Part shown: positions 1-5,071 of the stretch, one piece after another | Numbering within the stretch: position 1 is the first letter of the stretch | How the letters are laid out: each line of letters opens with the position of its first letter | Source: Oscillibacter sp. | Lineage (GTDB): Bacteria; Bacillota; Clostridia; Oscillospirales; Oscillospiraceae | Length of the DNA stretch: 5,071 nt | Assembly: GCA_017380995.1 (NCBI GenBank) | Contig: JAFOCY010000086.1 | Location: 1-5,071 of the forward strand | Direction of reading: 5' to 3' | The notes under the pieces: generated by a model | Seen by the model: the letters and a program-made list of their open reading frames with translations, nothing else | What the model was told of the DNA's origin: nothing | Databases searched by the model: none | Made by a program: the position numbers and the translations under genes

Positions 1-2
1 CC

Positions 3-410
3 GGGGAAGGAGCCGACAAACAGGCCGCAGAGGTTTTTGCACGGCTCAACGGCGGCGGAGAGGAAGCCTTCCATGCCGCAAAAAGCCTCAGCGCCGACCG
101 CCTGGGCCCCCGCACCTTTTGCCCCGGGGACGGAACGCTGGTCCCTGAACTGGAGGAGGCCGCCGCAGCGTTGTCTGAGGGGCAGCTTTCCGGCATTTTG
201 GAGTCGGAGGAGGGTTTCTCCATTTTGTACTGCCTGCCACTGGATATAGAGCAAATGCGCATACCCTGGCTGGATGAACAGCTGCGGACAAGGGTGGGGG
301 AGGCGGATATCCAGGTCCTTTCCGGGTATGAAAATCTGGGTATTTCCGCCGGATTTCCATCCAATGAGAACAAAATCCAAGATTATGCGCAGCAGGCTTC
401 GTCATCTTGA
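3..410 (+). CDS. C-terminal part of a parvulin-type (PpiC/SurA/PrsA-like) peptidyl-prolyl cis-trans isomerase
   Basis: The open frame enters from the left edge and ends at TGA 408-410, leaving 135 residues with no start in the window. Codons 57-68 read LSEGQLSGILES, followed by EGFSILYCLPLD. This matches the end of the parvulin rotamase domain, where a 'L..GqvSgvies..Gyhii' segment forms the last helix and strand. The earlier part (VFARLNGGGEEAF, then LGPRTFCPGDGTLVPELEEAA) fits the usual 'f..G.l.pefe.aa' run of the same fold. Parvulins speed proline isomerisation, and secreted members fold exported proteins outside the membrane. Whether this one is secreted cannot be judged because the N-terminus is missing. 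About 50 residues follow the domain with no feature I recognise. The two residues FC where a glycine-rich turn is common suggest a divergent, possibly weakly active copy. The family call rests on pattern only. Confidence 0.62.
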   Translation, partial: GEGADKQAAEVFARLNGGGEEAFHAAKSLSADRLGPRTFCPGDGTLVPELEEAAAALSEGQLSGILESEEGFSILYCLPLDIEQMRIPWLDEQLRTRVGEADIQVLSGYENLGISAGFPSNENKIQDYAQQASSS

Positions 411-414
411 CGAA
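398..414. repeat. 7-bp inverted repeat across the stop codon of the isomerase gene
   Basis: TTCGTCA (398-404) and TGACGAA (408-414) are perfect complements around TCT. The right arm contains the TGA stop. The bases after it are AAGGGC, not a T run, so this does not look like an intrinsic terminator on the + strand. It may be chance. Confidence 0.3.
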
Positions 415-425
415 AAGGGCTCGCG

Positions 426-447
426 TTTTGTTAAAGTTTTGACAAAA
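426..447. promoter_or_regulatory. Rex-like operator upstream of the thiolase promoter
   Basis: TTTTGTTAAA (426-435) and TTTGACAAAA (438-447) form a palindrome around GT with one mismatched position in ten. The core at 428-445 reads TTGTTAA, AGTT, TTGACAA. This differs at one position from the clostridial Rex consensus TTGTTAA-N4-TTAACAA. Rex is the NADH/NAD+-sensing repressor, and thiolase (thl) genes are known Rex targets in Clostridium. The site ends 24 bp before the -35 box at 472, so it would not block the main promoter directly. It does cover a TTGACA at 439-444, which could be the -35 of a second, weaker promoter. Site identity comes from sequence similarity only. Confidence 0.6.
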
Positions 448-471
448 ATGGTCCTACCAAAGAAATTAACA

Positions 472-500
472 TTGACGAAGCCAGAGAAAGCATCTATAAT
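472..500 (+). promoter_or_regulatory. Sigma-A promoter of the thiolase gene
   Basis: TTGACG (472-477) and a perfect TATAAT (495-500) are separated by exactly 17 bp. Transcription should begin near 507, giving a leader of about 114 nt before the ATG at 621. Eleven of twelve hexamer positions match consensus, which fits a strongly expressed gene. Confidence 0.8.
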
Positions 501-530
501 CAGGTATAGCGAGAAAGTCCCCGTACCCGC

Positions 531-548
531 TTGTCAAAAATTTGACGA
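531..548. promoter_or_regulatory. Second, weaker Rex-like palindrome just downstream of the transcription start
   Basis: GTCAAA (533-538) and TTTGAC (541-546) are perfect inverted repeats around AA. In Rex register this is TTGTCAA, AAAT, TTGACGA, which matches 11 of 14 informative positions of TTGTTAA-N4-TTAACAA. It lies about 25 bp after the predicted start of transcription, a position where a bound repressor could block elongation or cooperate with the upstream site. The call is tentative. Confidence 0.35.
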
Positions 549-571
549 TCTTATTTTTGGCAGTAATCCTT

Positions 572-589
572 GCGGCGTTCCCGCGCCGC
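572..589 (+). other. GC-rich stem-loop in the thiolase mRNA leader
   Basis: GCGGCG (572-577) pairs with CGCCGC (584-589) around the six-base loop TTCCCG. It is followed by TTACAAAAAAT rather than a T run, so it is not a terminator. It sits 21 nt before the Shine-Dalgarno sequence and could protect or structure the leader. It matches no riboswitch I recognise. Confidence 0.35.
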
Positions 590-609
590 TTACAAAAAAT
601 ACATAAAAC

Positions 610-614
610 GGAGG
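610..614 (+). promoter_or_regulatory. Ribosome binding site that fixes the thiolase start
   Basis: GGAGG at 610-614 lies six bases before the ATG at 621. The same frame is open back to an ATG at 570, but that codon has no ribosome binding site and would add 17 basic residues absent from thiolases, so 621 is the start. Confidence 0.85.
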
Positions 615-620
615 AACACC

Positions 621-1877
621 ATGAAAGATCTCTATATCGTCAATTGCTGCAGAACCGCTATCGGCTCTTTCGGCGGCTCCCTGAAGGGCGTCCCCGCTGC
701 TGACCTGGGCGCTATCGTTGTCAAGGAAGCTCTCAACCGCGCCGGCATGAAGCCCGAGCAGGTCGACGAGCTGATGTTCGGCTGCATCCTGACCGCCGGT
801 CTGGGCCAGAACGTTGCCCGCCAGGTCGCCATCAAGGCTGAGCTGCCCTATTCCGTTCCCGCTTACACCGTGGGCATGGTCTGCGGCTCCGGCATGAAGT
901 CCGTCATCGAGGGCGCCCGCGCCATCCTGGCCGGCGACGCCAACGTGGTCGTCTGCGGCGGTACCGAGAACATGAGCGCTGCTCCTTACGCCATCCCCGC
1001 CGCCCGCTGGGGCGCCCGCATGGGCAACAACAAGATCATCGACACCATGGTGAACGACGGTCTGTGGGATGCTTACAACAACTATCACATGGGCACCACC
1101 GCTGAGAACATCAACGACATCTGGGGCATCAGCCGCCAGGAGCAGGACGAGTTCGCCGCTGCTTCCCAGAACAAGACTGAGGCTGCTCAGGCTGCCGGCC
1201 GTTTCGACGACGAGATCGTTGCCGTCCCCGTGAAGGTCAAGAAGGAGATTGTTGAGTTCAAGAAGGACGAGTTCCCCAAGGCCGGTGTTACCGCTGCCGG
1301 TATCGCTAAGCTCCGCGGCGCCTTCCCCGTTGGCCCCGAGTCTCCCGCTCCCCAGGTCGTCCACACCTTCGAGGTCACCGGCGCTCAGGAGACTGAGGAC
1401 AAGGGCACCCAGCGTGTCACCGCTGCCAACGCTTCCGGTATCAACGACGGCGCTGCCGCCATCATCCTGGCTTCCGCTGAGGCCGTTGAGAAGTACGGCC
1501 TCAAGCCCATGGCTAAGCTGATCGGCTGGGGCCAGGGCGGTGTCGATCCCAAGATCATGGGCGTCGGTCCCGTTCCCGCTTCCCGCGCTGCCATGGCTAA
1601 GGCCGGCGTCACCATCGATGACATCGACCTGGTCGAGGCCAACGAGGCTTTCGCTGCTCAGTCCATCGCTGTTGCCCGCGAGCTGGGCTTCGATATGAGC
1701 AAGGTCAACGTCAACGGCGGCGCCATCTCCCTGGGCCATCCCGTTGGTGCTTCCGGCGCCCGTATCATCGTCACCCTGATCCACGAGATGCTCAAGCGCG
1801 AGGACGCCAAGAAGGGCCTGGCTACCCTGTGCATCGGCGGCGGCATGGGTACCGCTGTCGTGGTGGAGAAGTGCTAA
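621..1877 (+). CDS. Acetyl-CoA C-acetyltransferase (biosynthetic thiolase)
   Basis: This enzyme condenses two acetyl-CoA to acetoacetyl-CoA and CoA in the cytoplasm, the first step of butyrate-type fermentation. The protein has 418 residues. Cys88 in VCGSG is the acyl-accepting nucleophile. His156 lies in HMGTTAEN, Asn341 in NEAF, His373 in [16 protein letters not shown], and Cys404 in CIGGGMG is the acid/base cysteine. These correspond to Cys89, His156, Asn316, His348 and Cys378 of the Zoogloea enzyme. The family is usually about 392 residues. Here about 25 extra residues lie at 236-265, between KLRGAF and VTAANASG, and they account for the shift of the later catalytic residues. Codon choice is strongly biased (GCC/GCT, GGC, CGC, AAG), as expected for an abundant enzyme. 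It appears monocistronic, with its own promoter and terminator. Names used for such genes are thlA, atoB or phaA, and I cannot choose between them. Confidence 0.95.
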   Translation: MKDLYIVNCCRTAIGSFGGSLKGVPAADLGAIVVKEALNRAGMKPEQVDELMFGCILTAGLGQNVARQVAIKAELPYSVPAYTVGMVCGSGMKSVIEGARAILAGDANVVVCGGTENMSAAPYAIPAARWGARMGNNKIIDTMVNDGLWDAYNNYHMGTTAENINDIWGISRQEQDEFAAASQNKTEAAQAAGRFDDEIVAVPVKVKKEIVEFKKDEFPKAGVTAAGIAKLRGAFPVGPESPAPQVVHTFEVTGAQETEDKGTQRVTAANASGINDGAAAIILASAEAVEKYGLKPMAKLIGWGQGGVDPKIMGVGPVPASRAAMAKAGVTIDDIDLVEANEAFAAQSIAVARELGFDMSKVNVNGGAISLGHPVGASGARIIVTLIHEMLKREDAKKGLATLCIGGGMGTAVVVEKC

Positions 1878-1894
1878 GTTTCTGAACTGCCATC

Positions 1895-1932
1895 AAAATC
1901 TCCCCGGACTTCAAGTCCGGGGAGATTTTTTT
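1895..1932 (+). terminator. Intrinsic terminator of the thiolase gene
   Basis: Bases 1895-1911 and 1913-1929 are perfect 17-base complements around one base. In RNA this gives a long stem (core TCCCCGGACT / AGTCCGGGGA) with a tiny loop, followed by seven T at 1926-1932. The stem starts 18 bases after the stop. The A-rich left side also gives a T run on the minus strand, so it could work in both directions. Confidence 0.93.
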
Positions 1933-1933
1933 C

Positions 1934-1962
1934 TTGCCATTTCCCGCCAACTGTACTACAAT
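1934..1962 (+). promoter_or_regulatory. Sigma-A promoter of the riboswitch-folT unit
   Basis: TTGCCA (1934-1939) and TACAAT (1957-1962) are 17 bp apart. Initiation near 1969 would place the RNA 5' end a few bases before the first riboswitch stem at 1975. This close fit supports both calls. Confidence 0.75.
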
Positions 1963-1974
1963 GTTTCCATCATA

Positions 1975-2080
1975 GGCAGAGTAGGCTGGCGCGTGTGAAA
2001 GGTAGTGCCGGGAAGACGGGATGTGCTTCCTGGACGAAACGGGGTGATTCCCCTGCAGTGCGCCATCCGCATCCGCTGCC
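1975..2080 (+). promoter_or_regulatory. Tetrahydrofolate (THF) riboswitch aptamer
   Basis: The fold can be read by eye. P1 is GGCAG (1975-1979) with CTGCC (2076-2080). P2 is TGGCGC (1987-1992) with GCGCCA (2060-2065). P3 is an eight-pair stem, 2008-2015 with 2026-2033, carrying a ten-base loop that contains GGGATG. A small hairpin GGGG/CCCC lies at 2041-2053. GGATG (2019-2023) in the P3 loop can pair with CATCC (2070-2074) just before the 3' strand of P1, which is the pseudoknot typical of this class. The conserved GAGTAGG after the P1 strand, GGTGATT, and GCATCCGC near the end match the folT-type THF riboswitch known from Clostridia such as Eubacterium siraeum. The gene that follows is a folate transporter, as expected. 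Ligand binding normally lowers expression. Confidence 0.92.
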
Positions 2081-2095
2081 GCATAGACGCGTTTT

Positions 2096-2143
2096 CCTCT
2101 CTGTGCGGCGTTCCGGGTACCGGACTGCCAATTTACAGGGAGG
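2096..2143 (+). promoter_or_regulatory. Expression platform: helix that hides the folT Shine-Dalgarno sequence
   Basis: CCTCTCTGTG (2096-2105) can form ten consecutive pairs with TACAGGGAGG (2134-2143), with one internal and one terminal G-U pair. This buries the GGGAGG ribosome binding site of folT (2138-2143). The same 2096-2104 strand can instead pair with 1976-1985, the 5' strand of P1 plus GTAGG, leaving one bulged T (1982). The two pairings exclude each other. With ligand bound, P1 forms and the hiding helix is free to form. Without ligand, the 5' P1 strand can capture 2096-2104 and expose the ribosome binding site. No hairpin plus T-run terminator is present here, so control at translation is the better reading. 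The structure is inferred without energy calculation. Confidence 0.65.
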
Positions 2144-2150
2144 TATTTTT

Positions 2151-2747
2151 ATGTCCATTTACAAAAACCCCTTTTCCCGGGCCTTCTGGCGCTGTGCCGC
2201 CGGAGAAGTGAAGCAGATGAAAAAGCTGACCTTCGCCGCCCTCATGATCGCCCTTTGCGTGATGCTGGGCTACGTGCCCTCCGTCCCCCTCTGGGGCGGC
2301 GCGGAGATCACCTGGGGCTTTCTGGCCCGGAGCGTGTGCGCCTGGGTCTGCGGCCCGGTGCTGGGAGCGGTGTTCGCCGTGGCGGAGGACCTGCTGAGCT
2401 TTTTCCTCACCGGCGGCGGGGGCTATCCCTTCTTCCCCGGCTATACCCTGACCACGGTGCTGGGTGTGCTCATCTATGCCCTGTTTTTCTACCGCCAGGA
2501 GATGACCATTCGCCGTATCTTCCTGGCAAAGCTGGTGACCAATGTGCAAAATGTACTGCTGGGCGCCCTGTGGTCCTCTATTTTGTACGGCAAGGCCTAT
2601 CTGGTGATGGCCTCCGGCAGCGCCATTAAGAATTTGGTGATGCTGCCCTTCCAGACCGTCATCCTGGTGGTGCTCTTTACCGCCATCATGCCGGCCCTGG
2701 GACGGATGGGTCTGGTGGCAAAGCAGAAGGGAAAGTTAAAATGGTGA
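2151..2747 (+). CDS. folT: Folate-specific S component of an ECF transporter (FolT)
   Basis: This membrane protein binds folate and delivers it inward together with a shared EcfA-EcfA'-EcfT energising module, which is not encoded in the window. It has 198 residues, normal for S components. The start at 2151 has GGGAGG seven bases upstream. It also keeps the N-terminal helix (PFSRAFWRCAAGEVKQMKKL) that FolT proteins carry before the first membrane span, which a start at 2217 would lose. Hydrophobic spans are visible at about 25-43, 54-88 (two), 98-114, 126-147 and 161-183. FFPGYTL at 94-100 and KNLVMLPFQ at 160-168 match conserved FolT-type segments. The THF riboswitch upstream independently supports the folate substrate. 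The gene stands alone between its own promoter and terminator. Other ECF S components share the fold, so the substrate call rests largely on the riboswitch. Confidence 0.9.
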   Translation: MSIYKNPFSRAFWRCAAGEVKQMKKLTFAALMIALCVMLGYVPSVPLWGGAEITWGFLARSVCAWVCGPVLGAVFAVAEDLLSFFLTGGGGYPFFPGYTLTTVLGVLIYALFFYRQEMTIRRIFLAKLVTNVQNVLLGALWSSILYGKAYLVMASGSAIKNLVMLPFQTVILVVLFTAIMPALGRMGLVAKQKGKLKW

Positions 2748-2750
2748 CCT

Positions 2751-2781
2751 GCGGGCGGCCTGAAAGGCCGCCTGCTTTTTT
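2751..2781 (+). terminator. Intrinsic terminator of folT
   Basis: GCGGGCGGCC (2751-2760) pairs with GGCCGCCTGC (2766-2775) with one G-U pair around the loop TGAAA, followed by six T at 2776-2781. It begins three bases after the stop codon and separates folT from the heat-shock operon. Confidence 0.93.
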
Positions 2782-2821
2782 AGCTTTTTGCATCGTTCAC
2801 AAATTGTTTATACCCGCCCTG

Positions 2822-2850
2822 TTGACAACAGAGCGGGGCGGTGGTAAACT
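2822..2850 (+). promoter_or_regulatory. Sigma-A promoter of the hrcA operon
   Basis: A perfect TTGACA (2822-2827) lies 17 bp before TAAACT (2845-2850). Initiation near 2857 falls inside the left arm of the CIRCE element, so bound HrcA would cover the start point. Confidence 0.82.
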
Positions 2851-2885
2851 CGGTTTAGCACTCCGGGAGAAGGAGTGCTAAACCG
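2851..2885. promoter_or_regulatory. CIRCE operator (HrcA binding site)
   Basis: The consensus TTAGCACTC, nine bases, GAGTGCTAA is matched perfectly at 2855-2863 and 2873-2881. Complementarity continues outward to 13-bp arms (2851-2863 and 2873-2885). HrcA bound here blocks transcription of the operon under normal conditions. Heat or unfolded protein draws off the GroE chaperonin that HrcA needs for activity, and repression is lifted. Confidence 0.97.
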
Positions 2886-2906
2886 GAAAGAAAAGGAGGG
2901 TGCGGC

Positions 2907-3950
2907 GTGGAATTGACCCAGCGCAAACGGCAGATCCTGAAAGTCGTGGTGGAAGACCACATCCGCACCGCGGAACCTGTAGGCTCCAAGACCATCGCCG
3001 CGGAGATGACCGGTAAGGTCAGCTCCGCCACCATCCGCAACGAGCTTGCGGACCTGACGGAGATGGGTTATCTGGAGCAGCCCCACACCTCCGCAGGGCG
3101 CATCCCCTCTCCCAAGGGCTACCGCTTCTATGTCAATGAGCTGATGGAGAGCCAGGCCCTGAGCGAGGATGAGCGCGTGCGCATCGACGAGTCGCTGCAG
3201 CTGCGCGGCGGCGAGATGGACCGGATGATGACCCAGGCGGGCAAAGCCCTTTCCTCCATCGTCAACTACCCCACTTACATGGCCACCACCCGCAAGCGCA
3301 GGCTCACCGTCCGCCGGTTCGACCTTTTGGGCGTGGACGGCGGCAACTGCATCGCGGTGGTGATGATGAGCAATGACCGGGTGAAAAGCCAGCTCCTCCA
3401 GCTCCAGCTGGATGTGACGGCAGAGCAGCTTCCCATTCTGGTGAACCTGCTGAACACCCACTTTGTAAATATCTCGGTCAGCGAGATGAGCCAAAAGCTC
3501 ATGAGCGTGGCCGAGCAGATCCCGCCCCAGCTGTTCCTCCTGTTGAGCCAGGCGGTGAATTACGCCGCAGAGCTCCTGGAGGAGGCTGACAAGCGGGAGA
3601 TCGTCACAGCGGGAGCCAGCCAGCTTTTGAAGATCCCGGAGTTCAGGGACGCCGACAAAGCTCATGACTTGATGAGCTTCCTGGCGGACAGCAAGGAGAG
3701 CCTCCCGGTGCTGGACGATGGTCCCATGAAAATTTTGATTGGCCCGGAAAATGTGGATGAGGCGCTGAAAGATACCAGCGTGATCATCGCAAGCTATGAT
3801 ATCGGAGACGATATGCGGGGCCTGATCGGCGTGGTGGGTCCCACGCGCATGGATTATGCAACAGTTGCCGCAAGGCTCAGCGGATTTGCCGAGGGTCTGA
3901 CGCGGATGTTCGGAAAGAATTTACCCCCCAAGGAGGATACGGAGCAATGA
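2907..3950 (+). CDS. hrcA: Heat-inducible transcription repressor HrcA
   Basis: HrcA binds CIRCE elements and represses class I heat-shock genes, including its own operon. The 347 residues match the usual length of about 340. Residues 1-75 form the winged helix-turn-helix: LTQRKRQILKVVVEDHI, then EPVGSKTIA, then SSATIRNELADLTEMGYLEQPHTSAGRIPS, the most conserved part of the family. The middle is the GAF-like region with its inserted dimerisation segment. GVVGPTRMDY at 308-317 is the C-terminal family signature. Translation starts at GTG 2907, six bases after GGAGGG (2895-2900), and no in-frame ATG fits as well. RIPSPKGYRFYVN replaces the common RIPTDKGYRFYVD, a mild variation. The stop TGA (3948-3950) overlaps the grpE ATG, so the two genes are translationally coupled. 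Confidence 0.97.
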   Translation: MELTQRKRQILKVVVEDHIRTAEPVGSKTIAAEMTGKVSSATIRNELADLTEMGYLEQPHTSAGRIPSPKGYRFYVNELMESQALSEDERVRIDESLQLRGGEMDRMMTQAGKALSSIVNYPTYMATTRKRRLTVRRFDLLGVDGGNCIAVVMMSNDRVKSQLLQLQLDVTAEQLPILVNLLNTHFVNISVSEMSQKLMSVAEQIPPQLFLLLSQAVNYAAELLEEADKREIVTAGASQLLKIPEFRDADKAHDLMSFLADSKESLPVLDDGPMKILIGPENVDEALKDTSVIIASYDIGDDMRGLIGVVGPTRMDYATVAARLSGFAEGLTRMFGKNLPPKEDTEQ

Positions 3951-4534
3951 GCGAAGAGACCAAGCAGCCCATGGAGGAGCAGGTCCCCGAAGTGGAAGAA
4001 ACTGCCCAGGCAGAGGCCGCCTCTGAGGCGGAGGCTGAAAAGAAGGGCAAGAAGAAAAAGGAGAAGGGCATCACCTTCACCCGCGAGCAGGTGGAGCAGA
4101 TGGAGCTGGCCGTCAAGCAGCTGGATACCGTGAAGGACCAGTTCGTGCGGCTCACCGCGGAGTATGACAACTACCGCAAGCGCACCACCAAGGAAAAGGA
4201 TACTATCTACCAGGATGCAAAGGCCGACACCATCAAGGCCTTCCTGGCAGTCTACGATAACCTGGAGCGGGCCGCCCAGAGCGAGGGCGGCGAGGACTCC
4301 CCCCACAAGAAGGGCCTGGAAATGATCTTTGCCCAGTACAAGGATATTTTGAAGAGCCTTGGCGTGGAGGAGATCGAGGCCAAGGGCGCTGCCTTTGACC
4401 CCGAGATGCACAACGCCGTCATGCACATTGACGACGAGAGCCTGGGTGAGAATGTGGTTGCCCAGGTGTTCCAGGCCGGCTTCAAGATGGGCGACAAGGT
4501 GATCCGGCACTCCATCGTGCAGGTCGCCAACTAA
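3947..4534 (+). CDS. grpE: Nucleotide exchange factor GrpE, co-chaperone of DnaK
   Basis: GrpE works in the cytoplasm as a dimer that releases ADP from DnaK so that ATP can rebind and substrate is let go. The protein has 195 residues. Residues 1-31 are acidic and low in complexity, and 32-40 form a lysine-rich block, both typical of the disordered N-terminus. About 45-110 is the long dimerising helix region, containing QFVRLTAEYDNYRKRTTKEK, and is followed by a helical bundle to about 137. The C-terminal beta domain that contacts DnaK includes LGVEEIEAKGAAFDPEMHNAVM and ends in GDKVIRHSIVQVAN. That end has RHS where many family members have RPA. AAGGAGG (3930-3936) lies ten bases before the ATG, inside hrcA, and the start overlaps the hrcA stop as ATGA. 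Co-transcription with hrcA under CIRCE is clear. Confidence 0.97.
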   Translation: MSEETKQPMEEQVPEVEETAQAEAASEAEAEKKGKKKKEKGITFTREQVEQMELAVKQLDTVKDQFVRLTAEYDNYRKRTTKEKDTIYQDAKADTIKAFLAVYDNLERAAQSEGGEDSPHKKGLEMIFAQYKDILKSLGVEEIEAKGAAFDPEMHNAVMHIDDESLGENVVAQVFQAGFKMGDKVIRHSIVQVAN

Positions 4535-4545
4535 ACCGCACTCAT

Positions 4546-4573
4546 TTGTTAGTAATTAAAATTTATATATAGT
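4546..4573 (+). promoter_or_regulatory. Possible internal promoter ahead of dnaK
   Basis: The 57-base grpE-dnaK gap is strikingly AT-rich. TTGTTA (4546-4551) and TATAGT (4568-4573) are 16 bp apart, with four and five of six consensus matches. A promoter here would lack CIRCE and could give basal DnaK. AT-rich gaps produce such boxes by chance, so the call is weak. No terminator lies in the gap, so read-through from hrcA-grpE is expected in any case. Confidence 0.35.
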
Positions 4574-4579
4574 TCTTAG

Positions 4580-5069
<490 letters not shown>

Positions 5070-5071
5070 GC

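Noticed and set aside
570..620. ATG at 570 as an earlier thiolase start
   Set aside because: It has no ribosome binding site and would add 17 basic residues not found in thiolases, while GGAGG is placed correctly for 621.
534..1784. Long open frame of 416 codons on the minus strand opposite the thiolase
   Set aside because: It mirrors the thiolase codon pattern (C-ending codons remove antisense stops). The product is a monotonous G/D/L/S/A-rich sequence with no recognisable domain, and the + strand frame is a certain thiolase.
2088..2099. T-rich stretch after the riboswitch as a transcription terminator
   Set aside because: There are only four T in a row and no strong stem directly before them. 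The ribosome-binding-site helix explains the platform better.
1995..2150. Upstream extension of the folT frame and short frames in 1970-2211
   Set aside because: This stretch is the THF riboswitch and its expression platform. The conserved FolT N-terminus and a good ribosome binding site begin at 2151.
2808..3665. Minus-strand frame of 285 codons across hrcA
   Set aside because: It is a shadow of hrcA, crosses the CIRCE promoter region, and has a histidine- and leucine-rich composition without family features.
3854..4510. Minus-strand frame of 218 codons across grpE
   Set aside because: It is a shadow of grpE with a repetitive leucine-rich product produced by the glutamate and lysine codons on the other strand.

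Overview
The window looks like ordinary chromosomal core sequence of an anaerobic Firmicute in class Clostridia, probably an Oscillospiraceae-type gut organism. This placement is inference from content: the hrcA-grpE-dnaK order under a CIRCE operator, a tetrahydrofolate riboswitch in front of folT, an acetyl-CoA acetyltransferase behind a Rex-like operator, strong GGAGG ribosome binding sites, and moderately GC-rich coding sequence between AT-rich control regions. No 16S or other decisive marker is present.

Layout, all genes on the + strand. (1) 3-410: the C-terminal end of a parvulin-type peptidyl-prolyl isomerase, cut by the left edge. (2) 411-620: a 210-base control region with a near-consensus sigma-A promoter (TTGACG, 17 bp, TATAAT), a Rex-like palindrome upstream of it and a weaker one downstream. 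(3) 621-1877: a 418-residue thiolase with all catalytic residues and about 25 extra residues before the NASG motif, followed by a strong terminator. (4) 1934-2781: a self-contained folate-uptake unit made of promoter, THF riboswitch, a Shine-Dalgarno sequestering helix, folT and terminator. (5) 2822 onward: the class I heat-shock operon, with promoter, CIRCE with 13-bp arms, hrcA (GTG start), grpE (ATGA overlap with hrcA) and the start of dnaK. (6) From 4961 the DnaK frame is lost abruptly. The last 111 bases do not encode DnaK and read best on the minus strand as an internal piece of a ROK-family-like protein, so the right end is probably a chimeric assembly join or a rearrangement.

The units act separately. 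The thiolase condenses two acetyl-CoA to acetoacetyl-CoA, the entry to butyrate-type fermentation, and may be controlled by NADH/NAD+ through Rex. FolT is the substrate-binding subunit of an ECF transporter and appears to be shut off at translation when reduced folates are plentiful. HrcA represses its own operon at CIRCE, while GrpE and DnaK form the chaperone machine. I see no undescribed system here. The points most worth checking are the paired Rex-like sites, the thiolase insertion, the readable riboswitch switching mechanism, and the break in dnaK.
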